Below, piece after piece: positions 32,254-41,115 of a DNA stretch of 44,707 nt; within the stretch, counting starts at the first letter, position 1, and the number at the start of each line of letters is the position of its first letter. The DNA lies in contig CALGKJ010000188.1 in NCBI GenBank assembly GCA_937930535.1, positions 1 through 44,707 of the forward strand, in the 5' to 3' direction. The notes below the pieces were generated by a model. The model did not search any database and was not told the DNA's origin. It was given only the letters and a program-made list of their open reading frames with translations. The translations under genes were made by a program, and so were the position numbers. Source of the DNA: an uncultured Clostridia bacterium (GTDB lineage Bacteria; Bacillota; Clostridia; Lutisporales; Lutisporaceae).

Positions 32254-32274
32254 ACAGTATATATTAAATACTGT
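32254..32274. promoter_or_regulatory. Imperfect palindrome in the rpsU leader
   Basis: ACAGTATATATTAAATACTGT has perfect 7-bp arms (ACAGTAT and ATACTGT) around a 7-bp AT centre. It lies between the rpsU promoter and the SD, so it could be an RNA hairpin that regulates translation or an operator. No regulator is identified. Confidence 0.45.
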
Positions 32275-32308
32275 GTTACAAAGTGGGACTAATTAAAACA
32301 CATAGTTA

Positions 32309-32338
32309 ATTATACATTAATAGATTATTTTGTGTCAA
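32309..32338 (-). promoter_or_regulatory. SigA promoter of rpsU-yqeY
   Basis: Consensus TTGACA (32338-32333) and TATAAT (32314-32309) on the minus strand are 18 bases apart. The predicted transcript starts about 80 bases before the rpsU ATG. Confidence 0.85.
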
Positions 32339-32398
32339 TATAGTTTTCTCATTATAAATTTAAATATCACAGCAACAAAGACTGACTTATTCATTTTT

Positions 32399-32743
32399 TT
32401 AGCCCGGAGGCCATTGCAGATTTCTTCCGCCTAACAAATGATAGTGAAGATGCAATACGGTTTGCCCTCCATCTTCTCCTATGTTTGTCACTACACGGAA
32501 TCCAGTTTCATCAATTCCTAATTCTTTTGCAATAATATTTGCGGCATTGAAAATATGCGTAACTACATTTATATTTTCATCGTTTAAATCCCTCACCGAT
32601 TGTATATGTCTCTTTGGTATTATCAAAACATGCACTGGGGCAACAGGATTAATATCTCTAAATGCTAGAACATTTTCATCTTGATATACAATATTGCAAG
32701 GAATATCACCATTAACTATCTTACAAAATAAACACTCTGCCAT
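32399..32743 (-). CDS. HIT-family nucleotide hydrolase
   Basis: A 114-residue histidine-triad protein of the HinT branch, which cleaves adenosine 5'-phosphoramidates and related nucleotides. N-terminal CLFCKIVNGDIPC carries a possible metal-binding cysteine pair, HVLIIPKRHI is typical, and the triad is HLHYHLLGG near the C-terminus. ATG at 32743 follows AGGAGGTGAGTGA. It lies between mtaB and rpsU, a place it takes in many clostridia. Confidence 0.95.
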   Translation of the reverse strand: MAECLFCKIVNGDIPCNIVYQDENVLAFRDINPVAPVHVLIIPKRHIQSVRDLNDENINVVTHIFNAANIIAKELGIDETGFRVVTNIGEDGGQTVLHLHYHLLGGRNLQWPPG

Positions 32744-32840
32744 TCACTCACCTCCTGATATAACACTAAAATTTATATTCAACATCAATTGAATAAAATC
32801 CTTCTTGTGAACAAAAATGTCTGCTGCATTCATCTTTATT

Positions 32841-34154
32841 TTAAATCCGTTCGGTATTCAGTATCCCTGTAACATAATCCTCTTCATGCTTTATAAGCTT
32901 AGTTGATAATATTTTCCCTTTAATATCGTCTCTGGATTCTGTTACAATTTTTATATAGTTATCTGTTAAACCTTCAAAAAGGTTTGCATTATCATCTACT
33001 TTTCTTTCATATAGCACCTTCATGCTCTTACCTAGAAATTTTTCCTTAAAGGCCTGCTCATGTAAAGCGGCAATTTCAGATACTATTTTACTTCGCACAT
33101 CTTTTATTTTAGGTTCAACCTGATTTTTATATTTTGCAGCAGGAGTTCCCTCACGAGGTGAGTATTTGAATATATGCATAGAGCTAAATTGAATTTCATT
33201 AATAAACTCCTTTGTTTTTTCAAATTCCTCTTCTGTTTCTCCTGGGAAGCCTACTATAAGATCAGTTGTTATGGCTACATCATTAAAGGTATTTCTTAGT
33301 TTATTTACTACCTCTTTATATTCCTCAGTAGTGTATTTTCTATTCATCCTCTTTAAGGTTTCATTGCAGCCGCTTTGCAATGACAAATGAAAGTGTCTGC
33401 AAATCTTATCAAGCCTGCTTAATCTATCTATAAAATCCTCGGTTAGTATATTAGGTTCTATAGAACTCATTCTGATTCTCTCTATACCATCTACAGCATG
33501 CACCATCTCTATTATGTCTATCAGCTTGATTTCTCCTATGTCTCTTCCATAGGAAGCTACATGTATTCCTGTAAGCACCACTTCTTTGAAGCCATTTTTT
33601 GCAAGCAGCTCAACCTCATTTATTATGCTTTCCGGCTTTCTGCTCCTAATATGACCTCTTGCATATGGAATTATACAGTATGTACAATATTGGTCACAGC
33701 CTTCCTGTATTTTCATAAATGCCCTTGTTCTGCTTTTATAGTTTTTTATGGACATTTCTTCAAAATCATGAACCTGCATAATGTCGGCAACAGCATTGGT
33801 TTTTTCATCTTTTTTTATTGCCTGCTCTACCAGCTCTACTATCTTTGCTCTTTCATTAGTGCCTACTACAAGCTTCACTCCGGGTATTTCCATTACCTTA
33901 TCAGGAGCAATCTGAGAGTAGCAGCCCACCACAGCAATAAAAGCTTCAGGGTTTATTTCTAAAGCCCTTCTCGTAATCTGTCTGGATTTTTTGTCTCCAA
34001 CATTAGTTACAGTACATGTATTTATTATGTATATATCTGCAAAATCCTCATATTCTACGATCTGGTAATGTGCCGTTTCAAAAGCCTCTATCATTGCTTC
34101 TGTTTCGTATTGATTAACTTTACAACCAAGTGTATAAAATGCAACTCTTTTCAA
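32841..34154 (-). CDS. mtaB: tRNA t6A37 methylthiotransferase MtaB
   Basis: MtaB is a radical SAM enzyme that converts t6A to ms2t6A at position 37 of tRNAs reading ANN codons. The 437-residue protein has an N-terminal UPF0004 domain with three Fe-S cysteines (FYTLGCKVNQYETEAM, NTCTVTN, GCYSQ), the radical SAM motif in EGCDQYCTYCIIPYARG, and a C-terminal TRAM domain. The start is TTG at 34154, seven bases after GGAGG. The motifs and the position after rsmE match B. subtilis yqeV rather than MiaB. A partial repeat lies just upstream of its SD. Confidence 0.94.
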   Translation of the reverse strand: MKRVAFYTLGCKVNQYETEAMIEAFETAHYQIVEYEDFADIYIINTCTVTNVGDKKSRQITRRALEINPEAFIAVVGCYSQIAPDKVMEIPGVKLVVGTNERAKIVELVEQAIKKDEKTNAVADIMQVHDFEEMSIKNYKSRTRAFMKIQEGCDQYCTYCIIPYARGHIRSRKPESIINEVELLAKNGFKEVVLTGIHVASYGRDIGEIKLIDIIEMVHAVDGIERIRMSSIEPNILTEDFIDRLSRLDKICRHFHLSLQSGCNETLKRMNRKYTTEEYKEVVNKLRNTFNDVAITTDLIVGFPGETEEEFEKTKEFINEIQFSSMHIFKYSPREGTPAAKYKNQVEPKIKDVRSKIVSEIAALHEQAFKEKFLGKSMKVLYERKVDDNANLFEGLTDNYIKIVTESRDDIKGKILSTKLIKHEEDYVTGILNTERI

Positions 34155-34171
34155 GTAAATTCCTCCAAGAA

Positions 34172-34199
34172 TATTAAATTATGAAGTTGTTTCTCTATA
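34172..34199. repeat. RUP-like MITE, copy D: right end only
   Basis: TATTAAATTATGAAG and GTTGTTTCTCTATA match the right end of copies A-C. The rest of the element is absent. Its CTCTATA contains, on the minus strand, the TAG stop of rsmE, and its other side touches the leader of mtaB. Confidence 0.65.
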
Positions 34200-34932
34200 A
34201 CTCTTCAAATTCGTACATTACACAAGTTAAGGCTGCAACACCTGCGGTCTCGGTTCTGAGAATTCTGCTGCCAAGGGTTACTGGTATAACATTATTTCTC
34301 GTTGCTTCTGTTACCTCTGATGCATCAAAGCCGCCCTCAGGTCCGATAAAAATCGCAATACTTTTAGCAGCTTGAGATTTTATTGCCTTTTTTATATTTG
34401 TATTCTGTTCCAGTTCATAGGGCATTATTATAATATCTGAGTTTTGTGCATCAATAAGTGCTTCACTTAATGACATTGGCATACTAATAATAGGTATTAC
34501 ACCTCGTCTGCTTTGTTTGGATGCTTCCTCAGCAATTTTACTCCAACGCTCAACCTTCTTTCGCTCATCCTTCTCAGTTTCCAGCTTCACAACTGTTCTG
34601 GATGTAACAACAGGCACTACTTTATTAATGCCCAGCTCTGTACATTTTTGTATTATATCATCCATTTTCGTTGATTTAGGTATTCCTTGATATAAAACTG
34701 TTTGTATAATTGCTTCACCTTTAGATTTATAGCTGTTTATTATTGTAGTTATTACACTTTCCTTAGATATACTTTCTATCTTAACCTGATAGTCCATACC
34801 TTTCTGGTCGCATAAGGTTATTTCATCACCATTTCTCAATCTCAGTACCTTTGATATGTGCTGAACATCCTCGCCCGTAATCGTGATGCTGTTATTACTA
34901 AAGCTATTACTATCAATAAAAAATCTATGCAT
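34195..34932 (-). CDS. rsmE: 16S rRNA m3U1498 methyltransferase RsmE
   Basis: RsmE methylates N3 of U1498 in 16S rRNA in the assembled 30S subunit. The 245-residue protein begins MHRFFIDSN, with a PUA-like N-terminal region (GEDVQHISKVLRLRNGD) and a SPOUT knot with FIGPEGGFDASEV and LGSRILRTETAGVAAL. ATG at 34932 overlaps the prmA stop by 8 bases; the frame continues 26 codons further but gives no family match there. Its last residues are YEFEEL and the stop TAG lies in a repeat end. Confidence 0.95.
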   Translation of the reverse strand: MHRFFIDSNSFSNNSITITGEDVQHISKVLRLRNGDEITLCDQKGMDYQVKIESISKESVITTIINSYKSKGEAIIQTVLYQGIPKSTKMDDIIQKCTELGINKVVPVVTSRTVVKLETEKDERKKVERWSKIAEEASKQSRRGVIPIISMPMSLSEALIDAQNSDIIIMPYELEQNTNIKKAIKSQAAKSIAIFIGPEGGFDASEVTEATRNNVIPVTLGSRILRTETAGVAALTCVMYEFEEL

Positions 34933-35872
34933 TGATACCCTTTCCAGAAGCAATAGCACACCATTCGCCCATCTCCAGCAACTCATATATGCTAAAGCCC
35001 TCTTTAACAAGCTTTTCTATTACCTCGTCTCTTCTGTCCTTTATGATTCCTGAGGATATAAAAATACCGCCTTCTAAAAGGAATTTGTCTACGTCTTCAC
35101 TAAAACCAATAATAACGTCTGCGATAATATTGGCTATTATCATATCAGCCTTTTCCTTTACTACATCTAAAAGATTTCCGCATCTTACTTCAACTTTGTT
35201 CTCTACATTGTTCATTTGTATATTTTCTCTTGAAACCTTGCAGGATACTTCTTCAATATCTACACAAATCACCTTTTCTGCATCTAATTTAGCAGCAGCG
35301 ATTCCTAAAATGCCCGAGCCGCAGCCTACATCAAATACTACGTTGTCAGGCTTTATATACTTTTCTATAAGCTTTATACACATAACTGTAGTCTCATGAG
35401 TACCAGTACCAAACGCCATACCGGGGTCAAGCTCTATGATTACATCTTCTTCGCTTGCTTCATAGCTTTCCCAGGTTGGCTTTATTACTATCTTTTCGCC
35501 GACTTTAACAGGCTTATAGTACTGCTTCCACGCAGTTGCCCAATCCTCTTCATGCACTTCACCTAAGCTTATTTCCGCCTTACCTTTGTCAAGACCAAAG
35601 CTATCCAGCTCAGCTAGGCGGGACTTCAGCTCATTTAATACCACTTCACTAAAATCAAGCTCTGAAAAATACCCCTTAACCTTTGCATCCTCTCCTAGAG
35701 ATTGGATCAATTCGTCCTCTATATAATCCCAGCTTTTTTCATCCTGATTGAGCATTTTAAAGTCATTGGGATCTTCTATTACAACGCCTGCCGCTCCTAA
35801 ATCATACATCATATATGACACTGCGTCTGATGCCTCTGTTGTTGTAAGTACCTTAACTTCTATATACTTCAT
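34925..35872 (-). CDS. prmA: Ribosomal protein L11 methyltransferase
   Basis: PrmA trimethylates ribosomal protein uL11 using SAM. The 315-residue protein has the N-terminal recognition domain (MKYIEVKVLTTTEASDAV), the SAM motif VVFDVGCGSGILGIAAAKL and the conserved NIIADVIIG. The start is ATG at 35872, after AAGGAG; an upstream extension of 19 codons in frame is not part of the family. It follows dnaJ in the standard order, but a terminator lies between them. Confidence 0.95.
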   Translation of the reverse strand: MKYIEVKVLTTTEASDAVSYMMYDLGAAGVVIEDPNDFKMLNQDEKSWDYIEDELIQSLGEDAKVKGYFSELDFSEVVLNELKSRLAELDSFGLDKGKAEISLGEVHEEDWATAWKQYYKPVKVGEKIVIKPTWESYEASEEDVIIELDPGMAFGTGTHETTVMCIKLIEKYIKPDNVVFDVGCGSGILGIAAAKLDAEKVICVDIEEVSCKVSRENIQMNNVENKVEVRCGNLLDVVKEKADMIIANIIADVIIGFSEDVDKFLLEGGIFISSGIIKDRRDEVIEKLVKEGFSIYELLEMGEWCAIASGKGINA

Positions 35873-35974
35873 TTGTTGTCCACTCCTTATTACATTTATA
35901 TGTACATGTATACTTTTTGTGAGTATCATATTTGGGGAATTTATGTTTGTATTTATATATCAAATTTTAATTAT

Positions 35975-36000
35975 TATAGCCAACAACTCTAAAACTCAAT
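35975..36000. repeat. RUP-like MITE, copy E: left end only
   Basis: TATAGCCAACAACTCTAAA and ACTCAAT match the left end of copies A and B (TATAGATAACCAACTCTAAA). The sequence then runs into the dnaJ terminator, whose arms also contain AAAACTCAA. The remaining part of the element is missing. Confidence 0.6.
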
Positions 36001-36004
36001 CTAC

Positions 36005-36040
36005 AAAATAAAACTCAACAATCCCGTTGAGTTTTATTTT
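36005..36040 (-). terminator. Terminator of the hrcA-grpE-dnaK-dnaJ operon
   Basis: AAAATAAAACTCAAC (36005-36019) and GTTGAGTTTTATTTT (36026-36040) are perfect 15-bp arms around a 6-nt loop. On the minus strand the second arm ends in GTTTTATTTT, giving a T-rich end. It lies after the dnaJ stop and separates the heat-shock operon from prmA. Confidence 0.85.
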
Positions 36041-36077
36041 ATAGTACCTATAGTTATTGTTAATTTAAAGGCTCACT

Positions 36078-37229
36078 TTATTTAAAAGCACCTTTAACCT
36101 TGTCAAAAAAAGTCTTACTATTGTCTCCTGAATTTTCACCCACTGCATCAGCAAAGCTGCGTAGTATTTCTTTTTGTTTGTCACTTAGTTTTTTAGGCAC
36201 TTCAACCTTAACTGTAAAGAACAGATCCCCCCGCACTTTGCTTCTAAGGCTTGGAATTCCCTTGCCCTTTATCTTGAAGGTACTGTTTGTCTGCGTCCCC
36301 TCTGGTATCTCAAATTCCTCATTTCCTTCCAGTGTGGGAATGAGGATTTCTGCTCCAAGTGCTGCTTGTACAAAGGATATAGGTATATCGCAGAATATAT
36401 TTGTACCCTCACGTTTAAATATCTTATGAGGTCTTACTCTAATATAGATATATAAATCACCATTTGGTCCGCCCTTTTGTCCTGGTTCGCCCTCTCCTCT
36501 TAGCGGCATTACTGAGCCTGTTTCAACTCCTGCTGGAATATCTATGGTTATTTTGCGGCTCTTTCTTACGCTTCCTCTTCCAAGACACTTGCTGCAAGGT
36601 GTTTTTATAATCTTGCCTTCCCCATGACAATCGTCACAGGGCTTTACATTAACAACTCTTCCGAAGACTGTGTTTTGTGCAAATTTTACTTCTCCTGTAC
36701 CGCCGCACTTTTTACAGGTCGTTACCTCTGTACCTGGCTTCGCACCGCTTCCCTTGCAATCTTCACAGGTTTCATTTCTATTTACATGAATCTCCTTCTT
36801 AACACCGAAGGCTGCATCATTAAACTCAATCTCCAGCTCATACTTTAAGTCAGCTCCTTTTGAAGGTCCATTACGCTTTTTAGATGACCCAAAGCCAGAT
36901 CCATCAAAAAACATATTGAAAATGTCACCTAAGTCGCTGAAGCCTCCGTCAAAGCCGCCGAAGCCGCTAAAGCCGCCGCCACCGCCTCCAAAGCCGTTAG
37001 GATCTACTCCCGCATGTCCGAACTGATCGTATTTTGCCTTTTTATCCTTGTCACTTAATACTTCATATGCTTCATTTATCTCTTTAAATTTTGCTTCTGC
37101 ATCCTTATTACCCGGATTAACGTCAGGATGATATTGCTTGGCAAGCTTTCTATAGGCTTTCTTTATTTCATCTGCATCTCCTGTTTTGCTTATGCCAAGC
37201 ACCTCATAATAATCCCTCTTTGCCGCCAT
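36078..37229 (-). CDS. dnaJ: Chaperone DnaJ
   Basis: The 383-residue co-chaperone stimulates DnaK ATPase and delivers substrates. J domain (residues 1-70) with the HPD motif in YHPDVNPG, Gly/Phe-rich linker (about 75-110), four zinc-binding repeats (CEDCKGSG, CKKCGGTG, CDDCHGEG, CSKCLGRG; about 150-215) and the C-terminal substrate domains. All type I features are present. ATG at 37229 follows GGTGGTGAGG. Confidence 0.97.
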   Translation of the reverse strand: MAAKRDYYEVLGISKTGDADEIKKAYRKLAKQYHPDVNPGNKDAEAKFKEINEAYEVLSDKDKKAKYDQFGHAGVDPNGFGGGGGGFSGFGGFDGGFSDLGDIFNMFFDGSGFGSSKKRNGPSKGADLKYELEIEFNDAAFGVKKEIHVNRNETCEDCKGSGAKPGTEVTTCKKCGGTGEVKFAQNTVFGRVVNVKPCDDCHGEGKIIKTPCSKCLGRGSVRKSRKITIDIPAGVETGSVMPLRGEGEPGQKGGPNGDLYIYIRVRPHKIFKREGTNIFCDIPISFVQAALGAEILIPTLEGNEEFEIPEGTQTNSTFKIKGKGIPSLRSKVRGDLFFTVKVEVPKKLSDKQKEILRSFADAVGENSGDNSKTFFDKVKGAFK

Positions 37230-37295
37230 TACCTCACCACCTAAAAATTATATACGTTACTTGTTTGCATCATAAATTGACAATGAGCAGCAGTG

Positions 37296-37330
37296 ATAAG
37301 ATAAATGCTTATCGCCTACTGCCTATTGCC
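37296..37330. repeat. Hairpin and degenerate heptamer repeat between dnaK and dnaJ
   Basis: TATCGCC, TACTGCC and TATTGCC lie head to tail (37310-37330), three units of the pattern TAyyGCC. Just before them GATAAG and CTTATC form a short stem (37296-37313). On the minus strand the repeats read GGCAATA GGCAGTA GGCGATA, like STRR heptamers described in other bacteria. Confidence 0.5.
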
Positions 37331-37364
37331 AATTTGTTTAACAATTATACTTTCTTATGCTTTA

Positions 37365-39197
37365 CTATTTGTCGTCTTCAACCTTGTATTCGGGATTTAT
37401 TGTATTATCGTCCTGGGCTCCGCCAAATCCTTCTTGTTCTGCGCCTGGTGCTCCCGGCTGACCTGCACCTGCTTGGTATACCTTAGCTGATATTTCGTAG
37501 AACACCTTTGTAAGCTCTTCTGTAGAAGCTTTAATTGCTTCTATATCTGTACCCTTTAATGTTTCTTTAAGCTTATTAAGTTCTGCCTCAATTCTGGACT
37601 TATCTTCCTCACTTAGCTTGTCGCCAAGCTCTTTCATGGACTTTTCTGTTTGATAAACAAGACTGTCTGCTTGATTTCTTGCTTCTACTTCTTCTTTTCT
37701 TTGCTTATCTTCTGCTGCATACATTTCTGCATCTCTAACTGCTTTTTGTATATCTTCATCTGAAAGATTTGTGCTTGCAGTTATTGTAACCTTCTGTTCA
37801 TTTCCTGTTCCAAGATCCTTTGCAGAAACATGCACTATACCATTTGCGTCTATATCAAAGGTTACTTCGATTTGCGGTACTCCTCTTGGTGCTGGTGGTA
37901 TTCCAGTAAGCTGGAATCTTCCTAATGTCTTGTTATATGCTGCCATTTCTCTTTCACCTTGAAGCACGTGTATTTCAACGCTGGTCTGTCCGTCAGCAGC
38001 AGTAGAGAATATCTGGCTCTTCTTTGAAGGTATTGTAGTATTTCTTTCAATAAGCTTTGTTGATACTCCGCCTAGCGTTTCAATACCCAAGGAAAGAGGA
38101 GTTACATCAAGCAGTAGAACGTCCTTTACTTCACCAGTTAATACTGCTGCTTGTATAGCTGCTCCTACTGCAACGCACTCATCTGGGTTTACTCCCTTGT
38201 AGGGTTCTTTTCCAGTAAGCTTTTTAACTGCGTCCTGTACTGCTGGGATTCTTGTTGAACCACCAACAAGCATAATTTTATTTAATTTATCCACTGAAAG
38301 ACCTGCATCAGAAAGAGCCTTTCTTGTTGGCTCCATTGTCATTTCAACAAGGTCATGTGTCAATTCATCAAATTTCGCTCTTGTAAGTGTTATGTCAAGG
38401 TGCTTTGGACCGCTTGCATCAGCAGTTATAAACGGAAGATTAATGTTCGTTTGAAGTACGCCTGAAAGCTCTATTTTTGCCTTTTCAGCGGCTTCCTTTA
38501 ATCTTTGTAAAGCCATCTTGTCATTTTTCAAGTCTATTCCGCTTTCTTTTCTAAACTCATCAGCTAGGTAGTTTATTACTCTTTGGTCAAAGTCATCTCC
38601 GCCTAGTCTGTTATTACCGCTGGTTGCCAATACTTCAAATACTCCGTCGCCAAGCTCTAGTATTGATACGTCAAAAGTACCGCCGCCAAGGTCGAATACA
38701 AGAATCTTCTGGTTTTCTTCCTTGTCCATACCATATGCTAAAGATGCAGCAGTAGGCTCGTTGATAATTCTAAGAACTTCAAGTCCCGCAATCTTACCTG
38801 CATCCTTTGTTGCCTGTCTTTGGCTGTCACTGAAATATGCTGGTACAGTTATTACTGCTTGAGTTACCTTTTCACCTAGGTAAGCTTCTGCATCCTGCTT
38901 CAGTTTAGTTAATATCATAGCAGATATTTCTTGTGGTGTATATGCAGTTCCGTCAATATTGACCTTGTAATTTGTTCCCATTTCTCTTTTTATTGAAATT
39001 ACAGTTCTATCAGGGTTTGTAATTGCTTGTCTTTTCGCAACCTGACCTACTAATCTTTCACCATTTTTTGAAAAACCTACAACTGATGGAGTAGTTCTGT
39101 TACCTTCTGCGTTTGCAATAACTACTGGTTCTCCACCCTCCATAACAGCAACACATGAGTTAGTTGTACCTAAGTCTATACCTATTACTTTAGCCAT
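37365..39197 (-). CDS. dnaK: Chaperone DnaK (Hsp70)
   Basis: The 610-residue Hsp70 has the nucleotide-binding signatures [28 protein letters not shown] and [13 protein letters not shown], a substrate-binding domain with [16 protein letters not shown], and a short Gly/Ala/Gln-rich tail ([17 protein letters not shown]) with acidic C-terminus. It folds nascent and stressed proteins with GrpE and DnaJ. It starts after AAGGAGGAAGACTGATAAA. The lack of the Gram-negative insertion after the N-terminal segment is normal for Bacillota. Confidence 0.98.
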   Translation of the reverse strand: MAKVIGIDLGTTNSCVAVMEGGEPVVIANAEGNRTTPSVVGFSKNGERLVGQVAKRQAITNPDRTVISIKREMGTNYKVNIDGTAYTPQEISAMILTKLKQDAEAYLGEKVTQAVITVPAYFSDSQRQATKDAGKIAGLEVLRIINEPTAASLAYGMDKEENQKILVFDLGGGTFDVSILELGDGVFEVLATSGNNRLGGDDFDQRVINYLADEFRKESGIDLKNDKMALQRLKEAAEKAKIELSGVLQTNINLPFITADASGPKHLDITLTRAKFDELTHDLVEMTMEPTRKALSDAGLSVDKLNKIMLVGGSTRIPAVQDAVKKLTGKEPYKGVNPDECVAVGAAIQAAVLTGEVKDVLLLDVTPLSLGIETLGGVSTKLIERNTTIPSKKSQIFSTAADGQTSVEIHVLQGEREMAAYNKTLGRFQLTGIPPAPRGVPQIEVTFDIDANGIVHVSAKDLGTGNEQKVTITASTNLSDEDIQKAVRDAEMYAAEDKQRKEEVEARNQADSLVYQTEKSMKELGDKLSEEDKSRIEAELNKLKETLKGTDIEAIKASTEELTKVFYEISAKVYQAGAGQPGAPGAEQEGFGGAQDDNTINPEYKVEDDK

Positions 39198-39239
39198 TTT
39201 ATCAGTCTTCCTCCTTATAATTAAATCAATATATTTAAT

Positions 39240-39334
39240 ACGAAAATAAAACTGCGTCTGTCTTGGGTCACTGCCTTAGATTTGCTTTATTTTCGTTGAT
39301 TGCCGATGAAAATCCGGGTAGACCGTCTTTTCAT
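39240..39334 (-). promoter_or_regulatory. Two stem-loops between grpE and dnaK
   Basis: In mRNA sense, ATGAAAA (39334-39328) pairs with TTTTCAT (39312-39306), then ACGAAAATAAA (39296-39286) pairs with TTTATTTTCGT (39250-39240). Both stems are perfect. Neither is followed by a strong T tract. They sit in an unusually long 160-base gap within the operon and may control processing or relative dnaK expression. Confidence 0.5.
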
Positions 39335-39357
39335 TCAGGTTATATAAATTTTAAAAG

Positions 39358-39978
39358 CTAGCTGTTTTTTACTGAAACCTTTACTAGTGATGGTCTTATA
39401 ACCTTAGAACCTAAAGTATATCCCTTCTGGAATACCTCTTTTATTTTATTTTCCTCGTCATCCTCGCCTTCTGTTTGCATAACAGCATGATGTACGTTAG
39501 GATCAAAATCCTTGTCTTGTGCTTCGATTTCCTTTAGCCCATTTTTTTGCAGTGTATTCAGCAATTGCTTTGATATCATATCTACGCCGTCTATATACTT
39601 GTTATCCAAATTATCAGCTTTAAAGGCAGCTAATGCCCTTTCCATGTTATCAATAACAGGCAGCAGCTCTTTTACTATGCCCTCTAGCGAAGAATAATAA
39701 AGCTCCTCACGCTCCCTTGCTATACGCCTTTTATAGTTTTCAAAATCAGCCTGCATTCTTAGAAATCTATTGTAGTTTTCTTCTGATTCCTTTGATTTTT
39801 CTTCCAGAGATTTTTTTAGCTGCTCTAATTCACCTTGTTCACAATTATTCTGCTCTGCTTCGTTATCAGCTTGGCAGCAGCATTGGCTTTGCTCACAGCC
39901 TGCTTCACAGTCATTGATATTATCAATATTTTCATTTAAAATCTCTTCCTTTTGTCCCTTTTGCTTTTTTCCCTTCAT
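39358..39978 (-). CDS. grpE: Nucleotide exchange factor GrpE
   Basis: The 206-residue GrpE releases ADP from DnaK. The N-terminal 60 residues are polar and unusually rich in Cys (NDCEAGCEQSQCCCQ), followed by a long coiled coil (about 55-110; ENYNRFLRMQADFENYKRRI) and the beta domain (about 140-206; FDPNVHHAVM, VFQKGYTLGSKVIRPSLVKV). The cysteine cluster is not usual in GrpE and could bind metal or form disulfides; this is an observation only. Confidence 0.97.
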   Translation of the reverse strand: MKGKKQKGQKEEILNENIDNINDCEAGCEQSQCCCQADNEAEQNNCEQGELEQLKKSLEEKSKESEENYNRFLRMQADFENYKRRIAREREELYYSSLEGIVKELLPVIDNMERALAAFKADNLDNKYIDGVDMISKQLLNTLQKNGLKEIEAQDKDFDPNVHHAVMQTEGEDDEENKIKEVFQKGYTLGSKVIRPSLVKVSVKNS

Positions 39979-40030
39979 TAATCAGCCCACCTTTACTGTT
40001 TTATACATCTTTTATTATATAAAAACTTTA

Positions 40031-41062
40031 TCAACCCTTAAGTATTTTAGTTAATATCTCACTAAGATTATGAGTCATGCAGTCAACTATTGATATTACC
40101 TTGGAATATTCCATCCTTGTAGGTCCTATTACTCCGACAGAACCAATTGTTTTTCCGTTAATCTTGTAAGTAGCTGTGATTAAACTGCAATTGTGGAATT
40201 GCTCATATTGATTTTCAGTTCCTATGCTTACATTCATGTCGCTGTCCGACTTACTCAAAACGTTAAATAGCAGTTCTTTCTCTTCCAGTACATTCAAAAA
40301 ACTTTTTGCCTTTTGTATATCACAATATTCTGGCAGATTCAATATATTGGCTGCTCCATCAAGGTGAATATCTACTGTATCAGAATATATCAGAGTCTGT
40401 ATTAATTCTGGAAGAAGCTGTTCAATTATTTCCCCATGGGGCATAGTATTACGAGCTATATCGTCCAAACTTAGACTTTGCAAATCTTCCATGCATAAGC
40501 CCACAAGCTTGCTGTTCAACATGTTATTAAGCTTCTCTAATAATTCACTGGATACATCGCTCATAACTCTCAAAACACAATTTTTTACAATCCCTGCATC
40601 TGTAACAATAACTGCAAGCACAGTCTTATTATTAATGCTTAGAAGTTGTATTTGTTTCACGCTGGTTCTTTTTAATTGTGGTGTCAGTATAATAGATGTA
40701 TATTGGGTCATTTGAGAAAGCAGCTTAGATGCATTTTTAACTAAACGGTCAATTTCTCCCAATGTGTCAAGAAACTGCTTTTTAATCAAATCTGTTTGAA
40801 CGTCATTTAGCCTTTTTTGCTCCATAATCTCATCTACATACAGCCTATAGCCCTTATCGGACGGTACCCTTCCCGCTGAGGTGTGCGGTTGTTCTATGTA
40901 CCCCATTTCCTCAAGGTCAGCCATTTCATTTCTTATTGTAGCAGGACTGGTTCCTGTAAGATATTTCTTTGAAATGGTTCTCGACCCTACTGGCTCAGCA
41001 GTATTAATATAGTCCTCTATAATTGCCTGTAGTATAAGCTTTTTTCTATCACCCAGATTCAC
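40031..41062 (-). CDS. hrcA: Heat-inducible transcription repressor HrcA
   Basis: HrcA binds CIRCE and represses the class I heat-shock genes; GroEL keeps it active. The 343-residue protein has an N-terminal winged HTH (DRKKLILQAIIEDYINTAEP, then ATIRNEMADLEEMGYIEQPH) and the GRVPSDKGYRLYVD linker, followed by a GAF-like and dimerisation domain. Two GTG codons lie four and three codons earlier, but AAGGTGG sits over them; the GTG at 41062, eight bases after that SD, gives MNLGDRKKLIL, the family N-terminus. Operon leader carries CIRCE and a SigA promoter. Confidence 0.95.
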   Translation of the reverse strand: MNLGDRKKLILQAIIEDYINTAEPVGSRTISKKYLTGTSPATIRNEMADLEEMGYIEQPHTSAGRVPSDKGYRLYVDEIMEQKRLNDVQTDLIKKQFLDTLGEIDRLVKNASKLLSQMTQYTSIILTPQLKRTSVKQIQLLSINNKTVLAVIVTDAGIVKNCVLRVMSDVSSELLEKLNNMLNSKLVGLCMEDLQSLSLDDIARNTMPHGEIIEQLLPELIQTLIYSDTVDIHLDGAANILNLPEYCDIQKAKSFLNVLEEKELLFNVLSKSDSDMNVSIGTENQYEQFHNCSLITATYKINGKTIGSVGVIGPTRMEYSKVISIVDCMTHNLSEILTKILKG

Positions 41063-41078
41063 CTTGTTCACCACCTTG

Positions 41079-41105
41079 TTAGCACTCGTGTTTATCGAGT
41101 GCTAA
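41079..41105. promoter_or_regulatory. CIRCE operator
   Basis: TTAGCACTC-N9-GAGTGCTAA is the exact CIRCE consensus, centred between the promoter and the hrcA SD. HrcA binding here represses hrcA-grpE-dnaK-dnaJ at normal temperature. On mRNA it would also form a hairpin beside the SD. Confidence 0.98.
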
Positions 41106-41115
41106 TTCTGTCTTT

